Below are positions 27,056-35,516 of a DNA stretch of 52,562 nt, piece after piece. Made by a program: the position numbers and the translations under genes. Every line of letters starts with the position of its first letter. Within the stretch, counting starts at the first letter, position 1. The notes beneath the pieces were generated by a model. It was not told where the DNA came from and did not search any database. It worked only from the letters and a program-made list of their open reading frames with translations. This stretch comes from Pseudomonadota bacterium (lineage in GTDB: Bacteria > Desulfobacterota > Syntrophorhabdia > Syntrophorhabdales > Syntrophorhabdaceae), in contig JAPLKD010000112.1 of assembly GCA_026388245.1 (NCBI GenBank), forward strand, positions 1 through 52,562, given 5' to 3'.

Positions 27056-27200
27056 ATACAGTGAATAGTGAATAGTGAACAGTGTAAATAGAGAAGACAG
27101 AAGACAGAAGCAGAAAAACAGGGGTCAGGGGTCAGGGGTCAGGGGTCAGGGAGTTCTGAATTACCCGAAAACCGAAACCCGAAAACCGAAACCCGAAGCT
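27056..27200. repeat. Tandem short repeats running into the protease gene
   Basis: The stretch has GTGAATA units, GAAGACA pairs, four GGGGTCA units (about 27121-27150) and CCGAAACCCGAAAA units. It overlaps the N-terminal codons of the following frame. Each run is a perfect or near-perfect tandem of 6-8 bases. Confidence 0.7.
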
Positions 27201-28532
27201 TTAACTCAAAACTTATTTTTTGCGCTCATTGTGCTACTCATTCTCACGTTTCTGCCCCCATTCCCTGCATACGCCAAAGAGGACAGGATTGTAGAAGTTG
27301 TGGAGATGGCGAGCAAAGCCATAGTCAATATAAAGACTGAAGAACTTACCAGGAATTCAGGTGAAGAGAAAAAGACCTCACTCATCAAGAAATTTATTAC
27401 CGGTGAGGAAGAGGAGGAAGAGTCTTTTGAGAATATTGGTTCCGGAGTAGTCCTGGATGCGAATGGGATTATCGTAACCAACGAACACCTTATTGCTAAG
27501 GCTATCAATATCAGGGTGAAGTTTATTAACGGGAAGGAGTATGATGCATTTGTCCTCGGGAGCGACCCTGAGTTTGATATTGCCCTGCTGAAGGTTGCCG
27601 ATAAGGATGACTTCCCCTTTTTAAAAGTGACCAAAAACACGAAGGTGAAGGTTGGTGAAAGGGCCATAGTAATCGGCAATCCATACGGACTTGCGAGTTC
27701 TGTAACTGTAGGCGTGGTAAGCGCAACCGGGAGAAATTTGAGAATCGATAACAGGGTTTACGTGAACCTCATACAAACAGATGCTTCAATAAACCCCGGT
27801 AACAGCGGGGGTGCACTACTGGATATTGAAGGTAATCCCATCGGCATAGTTACGGCAATATACGGAGAGGGCAAGGGTATTGGATTTGCCATACCAATAG
27901 AAGATGTCATGGGCATGGTATCCGAGTTTTTAAAAACCGGTACAAAAAGACCTGTTTTTGGTTTGTTTGTAGAGAAGAAGAAGGATGAAAAAGGCACCTA
28001 CCTTTATGTGAGCAAGGTAATTCCGAAAAGCCCTGCTGAAAAATATGGCATCAAAATCGGCGACAGGATTGTGGAGATTAATAAGAAAAAAATAAAGGAA
28101 GGGGTAAAGCTCCATAACATTTTCAGAGGTGCTAACGAAAGTGAAACCCTGCAACTTAAGGTATTGAAAGGCCCAAAGGCGTATTTCATAAATATTGATG
28201 GAAAAGATGTCGAATCTTTTCGATTCTCACCCGTTGATGAACTGTTATGTAATATGAGAATCTCCGACATAAAAGGCTACCCGAAAATAAAATTCAAGCT
28301 GAAGGAAAAGAACGGGGTTGTTGTAACGAAAGTCTACAAGGGGGGTATAGGAGAAAAATGCGGGTTACGTAACGGAGATGTCATTATAAAGATTAATAAC
28401 TATACTGTAGCCAACAAAAACGATTTTGATTCCTATATGGTAGAAGGATTGAAAAGGAACTATATTCTTTACCAGGTAAAAAGAAATTCAAATATTTTTT
28501 ATTTGCCTGTAAAACTCGATACCTTGCTGTAG
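27075..28532 (+). CDS. HtrA/DegP-like periplasmic serine protease with two PDZ domains
   Basis: HtrA proteases handle misfolded envelope proteins. Catalytic residues are visible: His in IVTNEHLIA, Asp in DPEFDIALLKV and Ser in INPGNSGGALL. Two PDZ domains follow (about residues 290-365 and 410-475). A hydrophobic export segment (LFFALIVLLILTFLPPFPAYA) ends near residue 67, so the upstream 45 or so residues, which translate the tandem repeats (GQGSGVRGQGV), are probably not native. The GTG at 27075 is the formal start, and an unidentified non-ATG start closer to the export segment is likely. The domain call is firm and the start is not. Confidence 0.87.
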   Translation: MNSVNREDRRQKQKNRGQGSGVRGQGVLNYPKTETRKPKPEALTQNLFFALIVLLILTFLPPFPAYAKEDRIVEVVEMASKAIVNIKTEELTRNSGEEKKTSLIKKFITGEEEEEESFENIGSGVVLDANGIIVTNEHLIAKAINIRVKFINGKEYDAFVLGSDPEFDIALLKVADKDDFPFLKVTKNTKVKVGERAIVIGNPYGLASSVTVGVVSATGRNLRIDNRVYVNLIQTDASINPGNSGGALLDIEGNPIGIVTAIYGEGKGIGFAIPIEDVMGMVSEFLKTGTKRPVFGLFVEKKKDEKGTYLYVSKVIPKSPAEKYGIKIGDRIVEINKKKIKEGVKLHNIFRGANESETLQLKVLKGPKAYFINIDGKDVESFRFSPVDELLCNMRISDIKGYPKIKFKLKEKNGVVVTKVYKGGIGEKCGLRNGDVIIKINNYTVANKNDFDSYMVEGLKRNYILYQVKRNSNIFYLPVKLDTLL

Positions 28533-28572
28533 GGACAACATCTATAATCTACAATCACTTTAGGGGGTTTAT

Positions 28573-28827
28573 ATGGAAGACCAATTAACATTTGCAACCT
28601 TTATTCTGTCATTATCAACATCTGTCCTTGTTAACCTGGGGGAATTACCTGATCCGTTGAAAAACGAAAAAGACATCAACCTTCCCCTTGCCAAACAGAC
28701 AATAGGCATTATCGAAATGCTCATGGAAAAAACAAAGGGGAATCTTACAGAGGATGAGGACCGGCTGATTGATAGTATGCTCTATGATTTACGGATGAAG
28801 TATGTAGAGGCAGCGAAAAAGCAGTAG
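28573..28827 (+). CDS. DUF1844 family protein
   Basis: The 84-residue protein has LTFATFILSLSTSVLVNLGE and NLPLAKQTIGIIEMLMEKTK, the conserved blocks of DUF1844, a small helical family without known function. AGGGGGT lies just before the ATG. It comes 40 bases after the protease gene. A short run of ATGATTGG/GATGTTTGG repeats follows it. Confidence 0.9.
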   Translation: MEDQLTFATFILSLSTSVLVNLGELPDPLKNEKDINLPLAKQTIGIIEMLMEKTKGNLTEDEDRLIDSMLYDLRMKYVEAAKKQ

Positions 28828-28875
28828 ATGATTGGATGATTAGATGTTTGGATGTTTGGCTACCCCTCCAACCCT

Positions 28876-30201
28876 CTAAACTTCCAACCCTCCTGCTTCT
28901 TGCTTTGTTTCTTTGAATACCCTCCCGAAGATCGTATCCACATATCTGAAATAATGCTCGTTGCTCATGGTGCCTTCAATTTCTGCTTCGCTCAGATAAC
29001 TCCTGATTTCATCATCTTTTTTGACTTCTGCTTTGAAATCGAGGTTGTTTTCATAGCACTTCATAGCAACCCTCTGGGTGATTTTATATGCCTCCTGTCG
29101 TGCGAGCCCCTTCTTTATGAGGCTTAGCAGAACAGCCTCCGAGTGGTAGAGACCTTTTGATATATCCATATTTTTCTGCATTTTATCAGGGTAAACATGC
29201 AGGTTTTTGTACATGTTTTTTATCCGTTCAAGCATGTAGTCAAGAAGGATAGTGGCGTCCGGGGCGATAACCCTCTCCACAGAGGAGTGGCTGATGTCCC
29301 TTTCGTGCCAGAGGGGGATATTCTCAAGGGCAGCTACAGCATATCCCCGAAGCAGTCGCGCAAGTCCGCAAAGGTTCTCCGATGCTATGGGGTTTCTCTT
29401 GTGCGGCATGGCGGACGACCCGGTCTGACCTTTCTGGAAGAACTCCTCTGCCTCACCAACCTCTGTGCGCTGAAGGTTTCGTATCTCCAAAGACATTTTT
29501 TCAATGGACGAGCCTATTATCGCCAGTGTGGTAAAAAATTCAGCGTAATAGTCTCTTGGAATGATCTGTGTCGAGACTGGCACAGGTTTTAACCCCATTT
29601 TTTTACACACATATTCTTCAATGGAGGGCTGGGCGTGTGCAAACGTTCCTACCGCTCCGGAAATAGCTCCATAGCTTACCCGTTCTTTGGCTGCCTTGAG
29701 GCGCTCCAGGTTTCTTCGCATCTCGTCATAGAAATGTGCCATTTTAAGGCCGAAGGTAATCGGTTCCGCATGGATGCCGTGGGTTCTCCCGATCATGGGC
29801 GTATTCTTATATGTGTAAGCATTCTCTTTTAAGACACCCATAAACGCAATGGTGTCCTGAATAAGGATGTCTGAGGCTTCATTCAGCAAACACGAGAACG
29901 ATGTATCGAGGATATCCGACGAAGTGATGCCCATGTGTATATACTTTGAGGAGGGTCCCACACATTCTGAAACTGATTCAATAAAGGCCACCACGTCATG
30001 TTTCGTACGCTTTTCGATCTCGTTGATCCTGCTTATATCGAAGTTGGCCTTCTCCTGAATGACTGTAAGGTCTTCCTGTGGAATGAGCGAGAGCTCTGCG
30101 TAGGCTTCGCATATGGCTACCTCAATTTCAAGCCATTTATGGAACTTGTTTTGCTCTTCCCATATCTTTGCCATCCTTTGTAATGTGTATCGCTCTATCA
30201 T
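28876..30201 (-). CDS. purB: Adenylosuccinate lyase
   Basis: PurB splits SAICAR and adenylosuccinate in purine synthesis. The 441-residue protein has the family signature GSSAMPHKRNPI near residue 260, RTHGIHAEP with a catalytic His and the LTSSDILDT-like stretch GITSSDILDTS. It is transcribed alone: the minus-strand neighbour upstream ends in a strong terminator before its start. Confidence 0.96.
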   Translation of the reverse strand: MIERYTLQRMAKIWEEQNKFHKWLEIEVAICEAYAELSLIPQEDLTVIQEKANFDISRINEIEKRTKHDVVAFIESVSECVGPSSKYIHMGITSSDILDTSFSCLLNEASDILIQDTIAFMGVLKENAYTYKNTPMIGRTHGIHAEPITFGLKMAHFYDEMRRNLERLKAAKERVSYGAISGAVGTFAHAQPSIEEYVCKKMGLKPVPVSTQIIPRDYYAEFFTTLAIIGSSIEKMSLEIRNLQRTEVGEAEEFFQKGQTGSSAMPHKRNPIASENLCGLARLLRGYAVAALENIPLWHERDISHSSVERVIAPDATILLDYMLERIKNMYKNLHVYPDKMQKNMDISKGLYHSEAVLLSLIKKGLARQEAYKITQRVAMKCYENNLDFKAEVKKDDEIRSYLSEAEIEGTMSNEHYFRYVDTIFGRVFKETKQEAGGLEV

Positions 30202-30234
30202 GTTTTACCTCGTGTTTTTTAATGTAACTGCGAA

Positions 30235-30266
30235 GATAAAAGGCTGCCCGGAGGCAGCCTTTTATC
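30235..30266 (-). terminator. Strong symmetric terminator hairpin
   Basis: GATAAAAGGCTGCC-CGGA-GGCAGCCTTTTATC is a perfect 14-bp stem with A/T-rich ends, so it can stop transcription in both directions. It separates the thiolase/DUF35 unit from purB. Confidence 0.88.
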
Positions 30267-30311
30267 TTTCCGGTTTTACCCGTTACCCGTTACAGATCAC
30301 GCGTTACGGTA

Positions 30312-30725
30312 TTATGCCTTTGTAATCTCAAACGACATCTGGCCATCATCATATTTCAATGGCCTGATGGAAACATTCATCCCGACTTTTACGTCCTCAG
30401 GCTTGATGTCCCCGGCGAGGCGTGCGAACAGTTTCAGATTATCGCTGAAATCAGCTACACCCATGGTGTAGGGGCAATCCTTCTCGAAACCAAAGGGTGC
30501 ATAATAAGCAATTGTAAAGGTTTCAAGTGTGCCTTTTTTAGGCATCTCGAACCACTCCATGTCTTTTGATAAACAGGCAGCACAGTCGGATCTTGGTGGA
30601 AAATATTTGGCGCCACACTGTTTACATACTGTCCCTTCGATTTTCCCTTCTGCCAATAAATCAACAAACTTTGCAGTTTTTGTCACTCCAGTAAAGCTTT
30701 TTCTTCCGAATTTATCAAAACCCAT
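30312..30725 (-). CDS. DUF35 zinc-ribbon/OB-fold partner of thiolase
   Basis: The 137-residue protein has a rubredoxin-like zinc ribbon (CKQCGAKYFPPRSDCAAC, about residues 35-52) and an OB-fold (GTLETFTIAYYAPFGFE; VGMNVSIRPLKYDDGQMSFE). DUF35 proteins form complexes with thiolases and help shuttle CoA or acyl groups, as in archaeal HMG-CoA synthesis complexes and BbsA/BbsB of toluene degradation. It is 3 bases downstream of the thiolase gene, supporting a two-subunit enzyme. Confidence 0.9.
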   Translation of the reverse strand: MGFDKFGRKSFTGVTKTAKFVDLLAEGKIEGTVCKQCGAKYFPPRSDCAACLSKDMEWFEMPKKGTLETFTIAYYAPFGFEKDCPYTMGVADFSDNLKLFARLAGDIKPEDVKVGMNVSIRPLKYDDGQMSFEITKA

Positions 30726-30728
30726 TTC

Positions 30729-31910
30729 TCACCTCCCGAATATAGTAACATTGCCGTAAAGTCCTACACCGCCGACATTGTGTACGAGGCCAATGTCCGG
30801 GTCGCCTGGCACCTGCATCGGGCCGGCTTCGCCACGGAGTTGAAGGACGATTGTACGCATCTGTGATCCGCCTGTTGCGCCTATGGGGTGACCCTTGGAG
30901 AGAAGACCTCCATCGACGTTGACCGGAATCCGGCCTTCTTTATACGTAGTCTTTTCCCGGATAAGCTGCTTGCCGTCGCCCATCGGTGCAAACCCCAGAC
31001 CTTCGTATGCCATAATCTCTGCAATGGTAAAGCAGTCATGCACCTCGGCTACCTTTACATCCTTTGCTGTTATCCCGGCCATATTGTAAGCCTGTTTTGC
31101 TGCGCCGTATCCGACACTCAAACCTTTTGCGAAATCGGGTCTCGCTGCCATGTTGACCGCCTCGGAAGCAGCGCCTATACCGAGAATCCATACAGGCTTC
31201 TTTGAAAAGGCCTTTGCCTTTTCTGCATTTGCCAGAATTATACAGGAACTGCCGTCCGCATTAGCACAGGCATCACCAACCCTCAGCGGCCATGCAACCG
31301 CAGCTGCCATCCTCGCATCAGGATTCTTCGGGTCAAAATCTGCCGGCTTGACACCCTTCCGGAAGACAGCCCTATCATTGGTCTGGCCGTAGGTGCCTGA
31401 TTTCACTCTTACATTCATGAGGTCGTCGTGTGTCAGTCCATTCTTTGCCATGTAGGCCTGTGCGTAGAGTGCATAATAGGCCGGCATCATGGTGCCGAAG
31501 GGGGCTTCCCACTGGATATCTGCACCCCTGCCCATCCTCTCCTGGGATTCAGCAGATGTAATTTCCGACATCTTCTGAAAACCGAGCACAACCACTACAT
31601 CGTGGAGACCTGCCTTAATCATGCTGTAGCCTACTTTCACACCGGAACTGCTCGATGAGCAGACAGTCTCAATATAGAAAGTCGGCTGGGGGATTAATCC
31701 CAGATACTCGGCCAGAACACCTGCCGGTGACCTTTGCTTGTCGTATTCAGGCGCCGAGCAAAAAATAGAGGCATCAACGTCTTTATTCGCGATGCCTGCA
31801 TCCTGCATGGCTTCCCTGAATGCCTCAAAGGCCAATTCCCTGATGGAGCCTTCGTAGCCTCTCACAAAAGAGCTCTGGCCCACACCAATTATTGCTACTT
31901 CTTTTGCCAT
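30729..31910 (-). CDS. Thiolase-family protein (SCP2-like) working with DUF35
   Basis: The start at 31910 (MAKEVAIIGVG) is chosen because AGGAGG lies 5 bases upstream. The 393-residue protein has the nucleophilic Cys84 in YIETVCSSSSSG and the GHPIGATG block with the catalytic His. The second Cys of classical thiolases is replaced by HNVGGVG, as in the subfamily that pairs with DUF35 proteins. It could cleave or form 3-ketoacyl-CoA in aromatic or fatty-acid breakdown. The substrate is not readable. Confidence 0.9.
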   Translation of the reverse strand: MAKEVAIIGVGQSSFVRGYEGSIRELAFEAFREAMQDAGIANKDVDASIFCSAPEYDKQRSPAGVLAEYLGLIPQPTFYIETVCSSSSSGVKVGYSMIKAGLHDVVVVLGFQKMSEITSAESQERMGRGADIQWEAPFGTMMPAYYALYAQAYMAKNGLTHDDLMNVRVKSGTYGQTNDRAVFRKGVKPADFDPKNPDARMAAAVAWPLRVGDACANADGSSCIILANAEKAKAFSKKPVWILGIGAASEAVNMAARPDFAKGLSVGYGAAKQAYNMAGITAKDVKVAEVHDCFTIAEIMAYEGLGFAPMGDGKQLIREKTTYKEGRIPVNVDGGLLSKGHPIGATGGSQMRTIVLQLRGEAGPMQVPGDPDIGLVHNVGGVGLYGNVTIFGR

Positions 31911-31925
31911 AAATTCCTCCTTCAC

Positions 31926-32942
31926 TCACGGTTTTTTTGAGTTTTTTGATCTTTGATACGTTGCCACAAAATGGTTATGCGTTTTCATGTCTTTTGAAAA
32001 TACATGGGTGCCATCATTTCTTGAAACGAAATAGAGATAATCCACAGGTGCAGGGTAAAGCGCTGCCATAATGGAACTTTTATCAGGATTGCAAATAGGC
32101 CCCCTGGGCAACCCCTTAAATGTATATGTATTGTAAGAGGTATAGGTAATAATGTCGGATTTCTTAATGGGACCGAGGAATGCCCCTGTTCCATATATAA
32201 TTCCATATATAATTGTCGGGTCGCAATCGAGCGACATCTCTTTTTTCAACCTGTTATGAAAAACGGCTGCGATTAATGGTTTTTCATCCCTGAGTTTTGC
32301 CTCTTTTTCAATCATGGATGCCAAGGTTAATGTTTTATACATATCAAATCCTATAACATTCATTCTACTCTTTATATCTTCTTTTTCAAACAATTTAATG
32401 GTTCTTTGCACAATTTTTTCGATAAATTTTTCAATATCCATTTCTTTACTATAATAATAGGTATCAGGGGTCAAATAACCCTCCAGAGAATCCCCTTTGA
32501 TGCCAAGCTTCCCGAGATATACCTCATTTTTGGCAAGACGTATGAACTCGTCCCTTCCCATGATCCCGGCATGTTCCATCATGTCTGCTACATTATATAT
32601 ATTGTAGCCTTCAACAACCTTTAACATATATATATTGCGCTCACCACGTTCCATTTTCTCTATAATGTCCATGGTGGACATGCTCTTTCGTAAATCATAT
32701 TCCCCGGCCTTTAATTTGCCGCCTGTGAGAAGAGTAAAAAGCATAAAAAGATGGGACGAATAGATGATGTCATCCTCTTTAAGCATATCGGCAATTTGAT
32801 ACGTGCTTGTTCCATTTTTAACTACTACCTTTATGGTCTCACTGTCTGTGTCTTTCGGTATGCTTGCAAATATCAATGTTTGCATCACCAGGAACAGCAG
32901 GCATGCAATTACAATAATACGTCTACTTTGTTTTTTGAGCAT
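31926..32942 (-). CDS. mltG: Endolytic murein transglycosylase MltG
   Basis: MltG cuts nascent glycan strands at the inner membrane. The 338-residue protein has one N-terminal membrane helix, a LysM-like region (VVKNGTSTYQIADMLKEDDI) and the catalytic YceG domain with ASMIEKEAKLRDEKPLIAAV (catalytic Glu) and LDCDPTIIYG. Its start overlaps the end of ruvX by 20 bases, the usual ruvX-mltG order. Confidence 0.95.
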   Translation of the reverse strand: MLKKQSRRIIVIACLLFLVMQTLIFASIPKDTDSETIKVVVKNGTSTYQIADMLKEDDIIYSSHLFMLFTLLTGGKLKAGEYDLRKSMSTMDIIEKMERGERNIYMLKVVEGYNIYNVADMMEHAGIMGRDEFIRLAKNEVYLGKLGIKGDSLEGYLTPDTYYYSKEMDIEKFIEKIVQRTIKLFEKEDIKSRMNVIGFDMYKTLTLASMIEKEAKLRDEKPLIAAVFHNRLKKEMSLDCDPTIIYGIIYGTGAFLGPIKKSDIITYTSYNTYTFKGLPRGPICNPDKSSIMAALYPAPVDYLYFVSRNDGTHVFSKDMKTHNHFVATYQRSKNSKKP

Positions 32943-33339
32943 CCAGGTACCCCTGAAGTATAATCTGCGACGCCATCATGTCGATGAAAGGCTTCCTCTT
33001 CTTATGACTTACCTGCGCCATTTCAAAAATCCTGTGTGCTTCATTTGAACTGAACCTCTCGTCCCACAGTACAACCGGGATATTGATGTGCCTCTTTATT
33101 ACATCGGCAAAGTTTATAACCCCTTGCGCCCTCTTGCCGATACCCCCGCTCAAATCTTTCGGCAGACCTATAACGATCTCTTTTACATCGTTGTTGTCTA
33201 CAATATGTCTTAATTCATCAAGATCTTTTTTTATAGAATTACGCTTGTGAAGCTTGAGCGCCAGGGCAATGCTCCGGGTTGGGTCTGACAGGGCAACTCC
33301 TATGTTCTTATCACCAACATCAAGGCAAAGTATCCTCAT
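32923..33339 (-). CDS. ruvX: RuvX/YqgF RNase H-fold nuclease
   Basis: YqgF proteins act in 16S rRNA 5'-end processing and as a possible Holliday-junction resolvase. The 138-residue protein from the ATG at 33339 has LCLDVGDKNIGVALSD (first Asp), EIVIGLPKDLSGG and VVLWDERFSSNEA. A TTG two codons earlier is an alternative start. A TATAAT-like box lies just upstream on the minus strand. Confidence 0.93.
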   Translation of the reverse strand: MRILCLDVGDKNIGVALSDPTRSIALALKLHKRNSIKKDLDELRHIVDNNDVKEIVIGLPKDLSGGIGKRAQGVINFADVIKRHINIPVVLWDERFSSNEAHRIFEMAQVSHKKRKPFIDMMASQIILQGYLDAQKTK

Positions 33340-33474
33340 TTCCAAGTATTATAACAGTTTTTCCTTGAGATTCAAGGGTAAATATGACGGCAGACATGTC
33401 AGCAAAGCCCCTTTGCATACTATGTAAAGGGGCTCACGCCTGTCCCCGTCAGGGGGTCGCCCCCTCCTTTCTTG

Positions 33475-33575
33475 AATGTTCAAACAGCTTAAACCGCTTA
33501 AACGGTTCAAACAGCCTGAACTACTTGAACTACTTGAACGGTTTTATCGGCTTGAACGGTTCACTTGGAGCCTCC
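33475..33575. repeat. Minisatellite of roughly 9-bp GAAC/CTT units (second array)
   Basis: AACAGCTTAAACCGCTTAAA, then ACGGTTCAAACAGCCTGAAC and TACTTGAACTACTTGAACGG, form an array of the same units as at 20205-20290, in the complementary sense. The rest of 33346-33690 has a GGGGCTCACGCC stretch and AT-rich DNA but no gene. Confidence 0.75.
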
Positions 33576-33694
33576 CCATTTTACATTCACGGGAGATATG
33601 TCTTTTCAATAGTTTTAAAATAACTGTATGATTACAGTTATTTATAAATTACTTGTGAAGTTGTGAAATATATCATAAAATAACTTTTTCTGAT

Positions 33695-33723
33695 TTGACA
33701 ACTTTTTATCAATTTGTTAAAAA
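33695..33723 (+). promoter_or_regulatory. Possible sigma-70 promoter for the activator ATPase pair
   Basis: TTGACA at 33695-33700 and TAAAAA at 33718-33723 are 17 bases apart, 41 bases before the ATG. The surrounding DNA is strongly AT-rich. Confidence 0.45.
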
Positions 33724-33764
33724 TGCACAATCTCGGTTTGAATCACGCTTAAGGGGGTATAAAG

Positions 33765-34529
33765 ATGACAACAGCAGGTATAGATAGTGGTGCAAAAAAC
33801 GTGAAAGCCGTCATTATGAGAGACGGTAAGATTGTTGGAAAATCAACGGTTCCAGCAGGTTTGGATGCGAAAGCAGCCGCCAACCAGGCGTATGATGAGG
33901 CATTAAAGGCGGCCGGATTGAAGAGAAGCGATATCCAGAAAGTGCTTGTCACAGGCGCAGGAAAGAAAGATTGCGATTTTGCTCAGGGCAAAATTACAGA
34001 AGTCGGCGCTGCTGCAAAAGGCATCTCATATATTATGCCCAATGCACGGACAGTTATCGCCGTTGGTGCAGAAGAAGGAAGTGCAGTAAAAGTGAATGAA
34101 AAGGGTAATGTCGTTGACTTTGCAATCAACGAGAAGTGTGCAGCAGGCGCAGGGACATTCGTTGAAGCTATGGCAAGGGCGCTTGAGACACAGGTTGAAA
34201 AGATGGCAGAACTCTATGACCAGTCCACGAAAGAAGTAGACATGAACGCACAGTGCGCAGTTTTTGCGGAATCAGAGCTCGTTTCTCTTGTTCACTCACA
34301 GACCGCAAAACCGGATATTGCACGGGCAGTTCTGACTGCAATCGCAGACAGGATTGTATCCATGATGAGAAGGATTGGTATTGAGAATGAAGTAGTCGCA
34401 ATCGGTGGAGTTGCACTCAACAACGGGTTTATAAAGGCAGTTGAGAAAGAACTCAACATTAAAATCACTGTGCCCGCAGATCCGCAGTTTGTCAGCGCAA
34501 TTGGCGTTGCAATCGCTGCTGCAGAGTAA
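33765..34529 (+). CDS. BadF/BadG/BcrA/BcrD-family activator ATPase, short subunit
   Basis: Proteins of this ASKHA-fold family drive electrons at very low potential into 2-hydroxyacyl-CoA dehydratases or class I benzoyl-CoA reductases at ATP expense. The 254-residue chain has the phosphate-binding AGIDSGAKNVKAVIM, then NEKCAAGAGTF with Cys125 and NAQCAVFAESE with Cys163, the two ligands of a [4Fe-4S] cluster bridging two subunits, and GGVALNNGF near the end. Size and order with the next gene resemble BcrD/BzdQ-type plus BcrA/BzdP-type subunits. AAGGGGGT precedes the ATG. Confidence 0.9.
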   Translation: MTTAGIDSGAKNVKAVIMRDGKIVGKSTVPAGLDAKAAANQAYDEALKAAGLKRSDIQKVLVTGAGKKDCDFAQGKITEVGAAAKGISYIMPNARTVIAVGAEEGSAVKVNEKGNVVDFAINEKCAAGAGTFVEAMARALETQVEKMAELYDQSTKEVDMNAQCAVFAESELVSLVHSQTAKPDIARAVLTAIADRIVSMMRRIGIENEVVAIGGVALNNGFIKAVEKELNIKITVPADPQFVSAIGVAIAAAE

Positions 34530-34552
34530 AAATTTGGAGGTATAATACTACT

Positions 34553-35464
34553 ATGGCAGAAGAAAAGAATGAATTTTGGAGATGGCCGGAATCAAGATGG
34601 ACAAACCCTGAAATCGACTGGAAGAAGGGTAAATATATTACAGCAGGTATTGACGTAGGTTCCGTCAGCACCCAGGGCGTTATCATGGTAGACGGTGAGC
34701 TTTATTGCTACGGCAATATGAGAACAGGTTCAAACAGCCCGCACAGCGCAATCAACGTTTTTAACAAGGCAGTTGAAGGCACAAGCCTTACATTGAAAGA
34801 CATTCACTACACCGTCGGTACAGGTTATGGCCGTGTAAATGTTCCTTTCGGGAACAGGGCAATAACGGAGATTGCTTGCCACGCAAGAGGCGCAAACTGG
34901 ATGTATGGTCCCGCAGTAAAGACCATTCTCGATATGGGCGGCCAGGACTGTAAGGCCATTAAGGTTGACGAAAAAGGTAAAGTCAACGCTTTCTTGATGA
35001 ACGATAAGTGCGCAGCAGGTACAGGCCGTGGCATGGAAGTTTTTGCAGACTTCCTCGGTGTACCCATTCAGGATGTTGGCGATATGTCCTTTAAGGTTGT
35101 AGAGGAACCACCCCCTGTCAGCTCAACCTGCGTTGTTTTTGCAAAATCAGAAGCAGCAAGCTTGCTCCGTGCAGGCTGGCCGAAAGAGAAAGTACTTGCA
35201 GCATATTGCTCCGCAATGGCACACAGGGTGTTCTCACTCCTCGAAAAGGTCAATGTTGAGAAAGAATTTGCAATTACCGGCGGTATCGCAAAGAACCAGG
35301 GCGTTGTAAAGAGAATCACGAAAGAGCTCGGTATCGAAGCATGCGACACCAAATGGTATAACAAGGTGTATGCAGAGAATGGATTCCCCTTTGATACCCA
35401 GATTGCCGGTGCAATCGGTGCAGCACTGATTGGAAAGGCCCTTGTCGAAAAGGGAGGCAAATAA
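34553..35464 (+). CDS. BadF/BadG/BcrA/BcrD-family activator ATPase, long subunit
   Basis: The 303-residue protein repeats the activator plan: a 28-residue N-terminal extension, AGIDVGSVSTQGVIM, DMGGQDCKAI, NDKCAAGTGRGME with Cys153, SSTCVVFAKSE with Cys193 and TGGIAKNQGV. Together with the preceding gene (23-base gap) it should form a dimer sharing one [4Fe-4S] cluster, with two ATP sites, in the cytoplasm. The catalytic subunits (BcrB/BcrC or HgdA/HgdB type) are not in the window. A strong terminator ends the unit. Confidence 0.9.
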   Translation: MAEEKNEFWRWPESRWTNPEIDWKKGKYITAGIDVGSVSTQGVIMVDGELYCYGNMRTGSNSPHSAINVFNKAVEGTSLTLKDIHYTVGTGYGRVNVPFGNRAITEIACHARGANWMYGPAVKTILDMGGQDCKAIKVDEKGKVNAFLMNDKCAAGTGRGMEVFADFLGVPIQDVGDMSFKVVEEPPPVSSTCVVFAKSEAASLLRAGWPKEKVLAAYCSAMAHRVFSLLEKVNVEKEFAITGGIAKNQGVVKRITKELGIEACDTKWYNKVYAENGFPFDTQIAGAIGAALIGKALVEKGGK

Positions 35465-35483
35465 ATGAAGGCAAACTATCAAA

Positions 35484-35514
35484 AAAACTATGCCCCGCTT
35501 CGGCGGGGTTTTTT
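35484..35514 (+). terminator. Rho-independent terminator after the activator pair
   Basis: CCCCGC-TTCG-GCGGGG followed by TTTTTT, with a run of A on the left side, begins about 29 bases after the stop codon. Confidence 0.92.
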
Positions 35515-35516
35515 GT

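Noticed and set aside
27120-27150. GGGGTCA run considered as a CRISPR or protein-binding iteron array
   Set aside because: Units are contiguous 7-mers without spacers, and no replication or cas gene is near; it is a simple tandem repeat.
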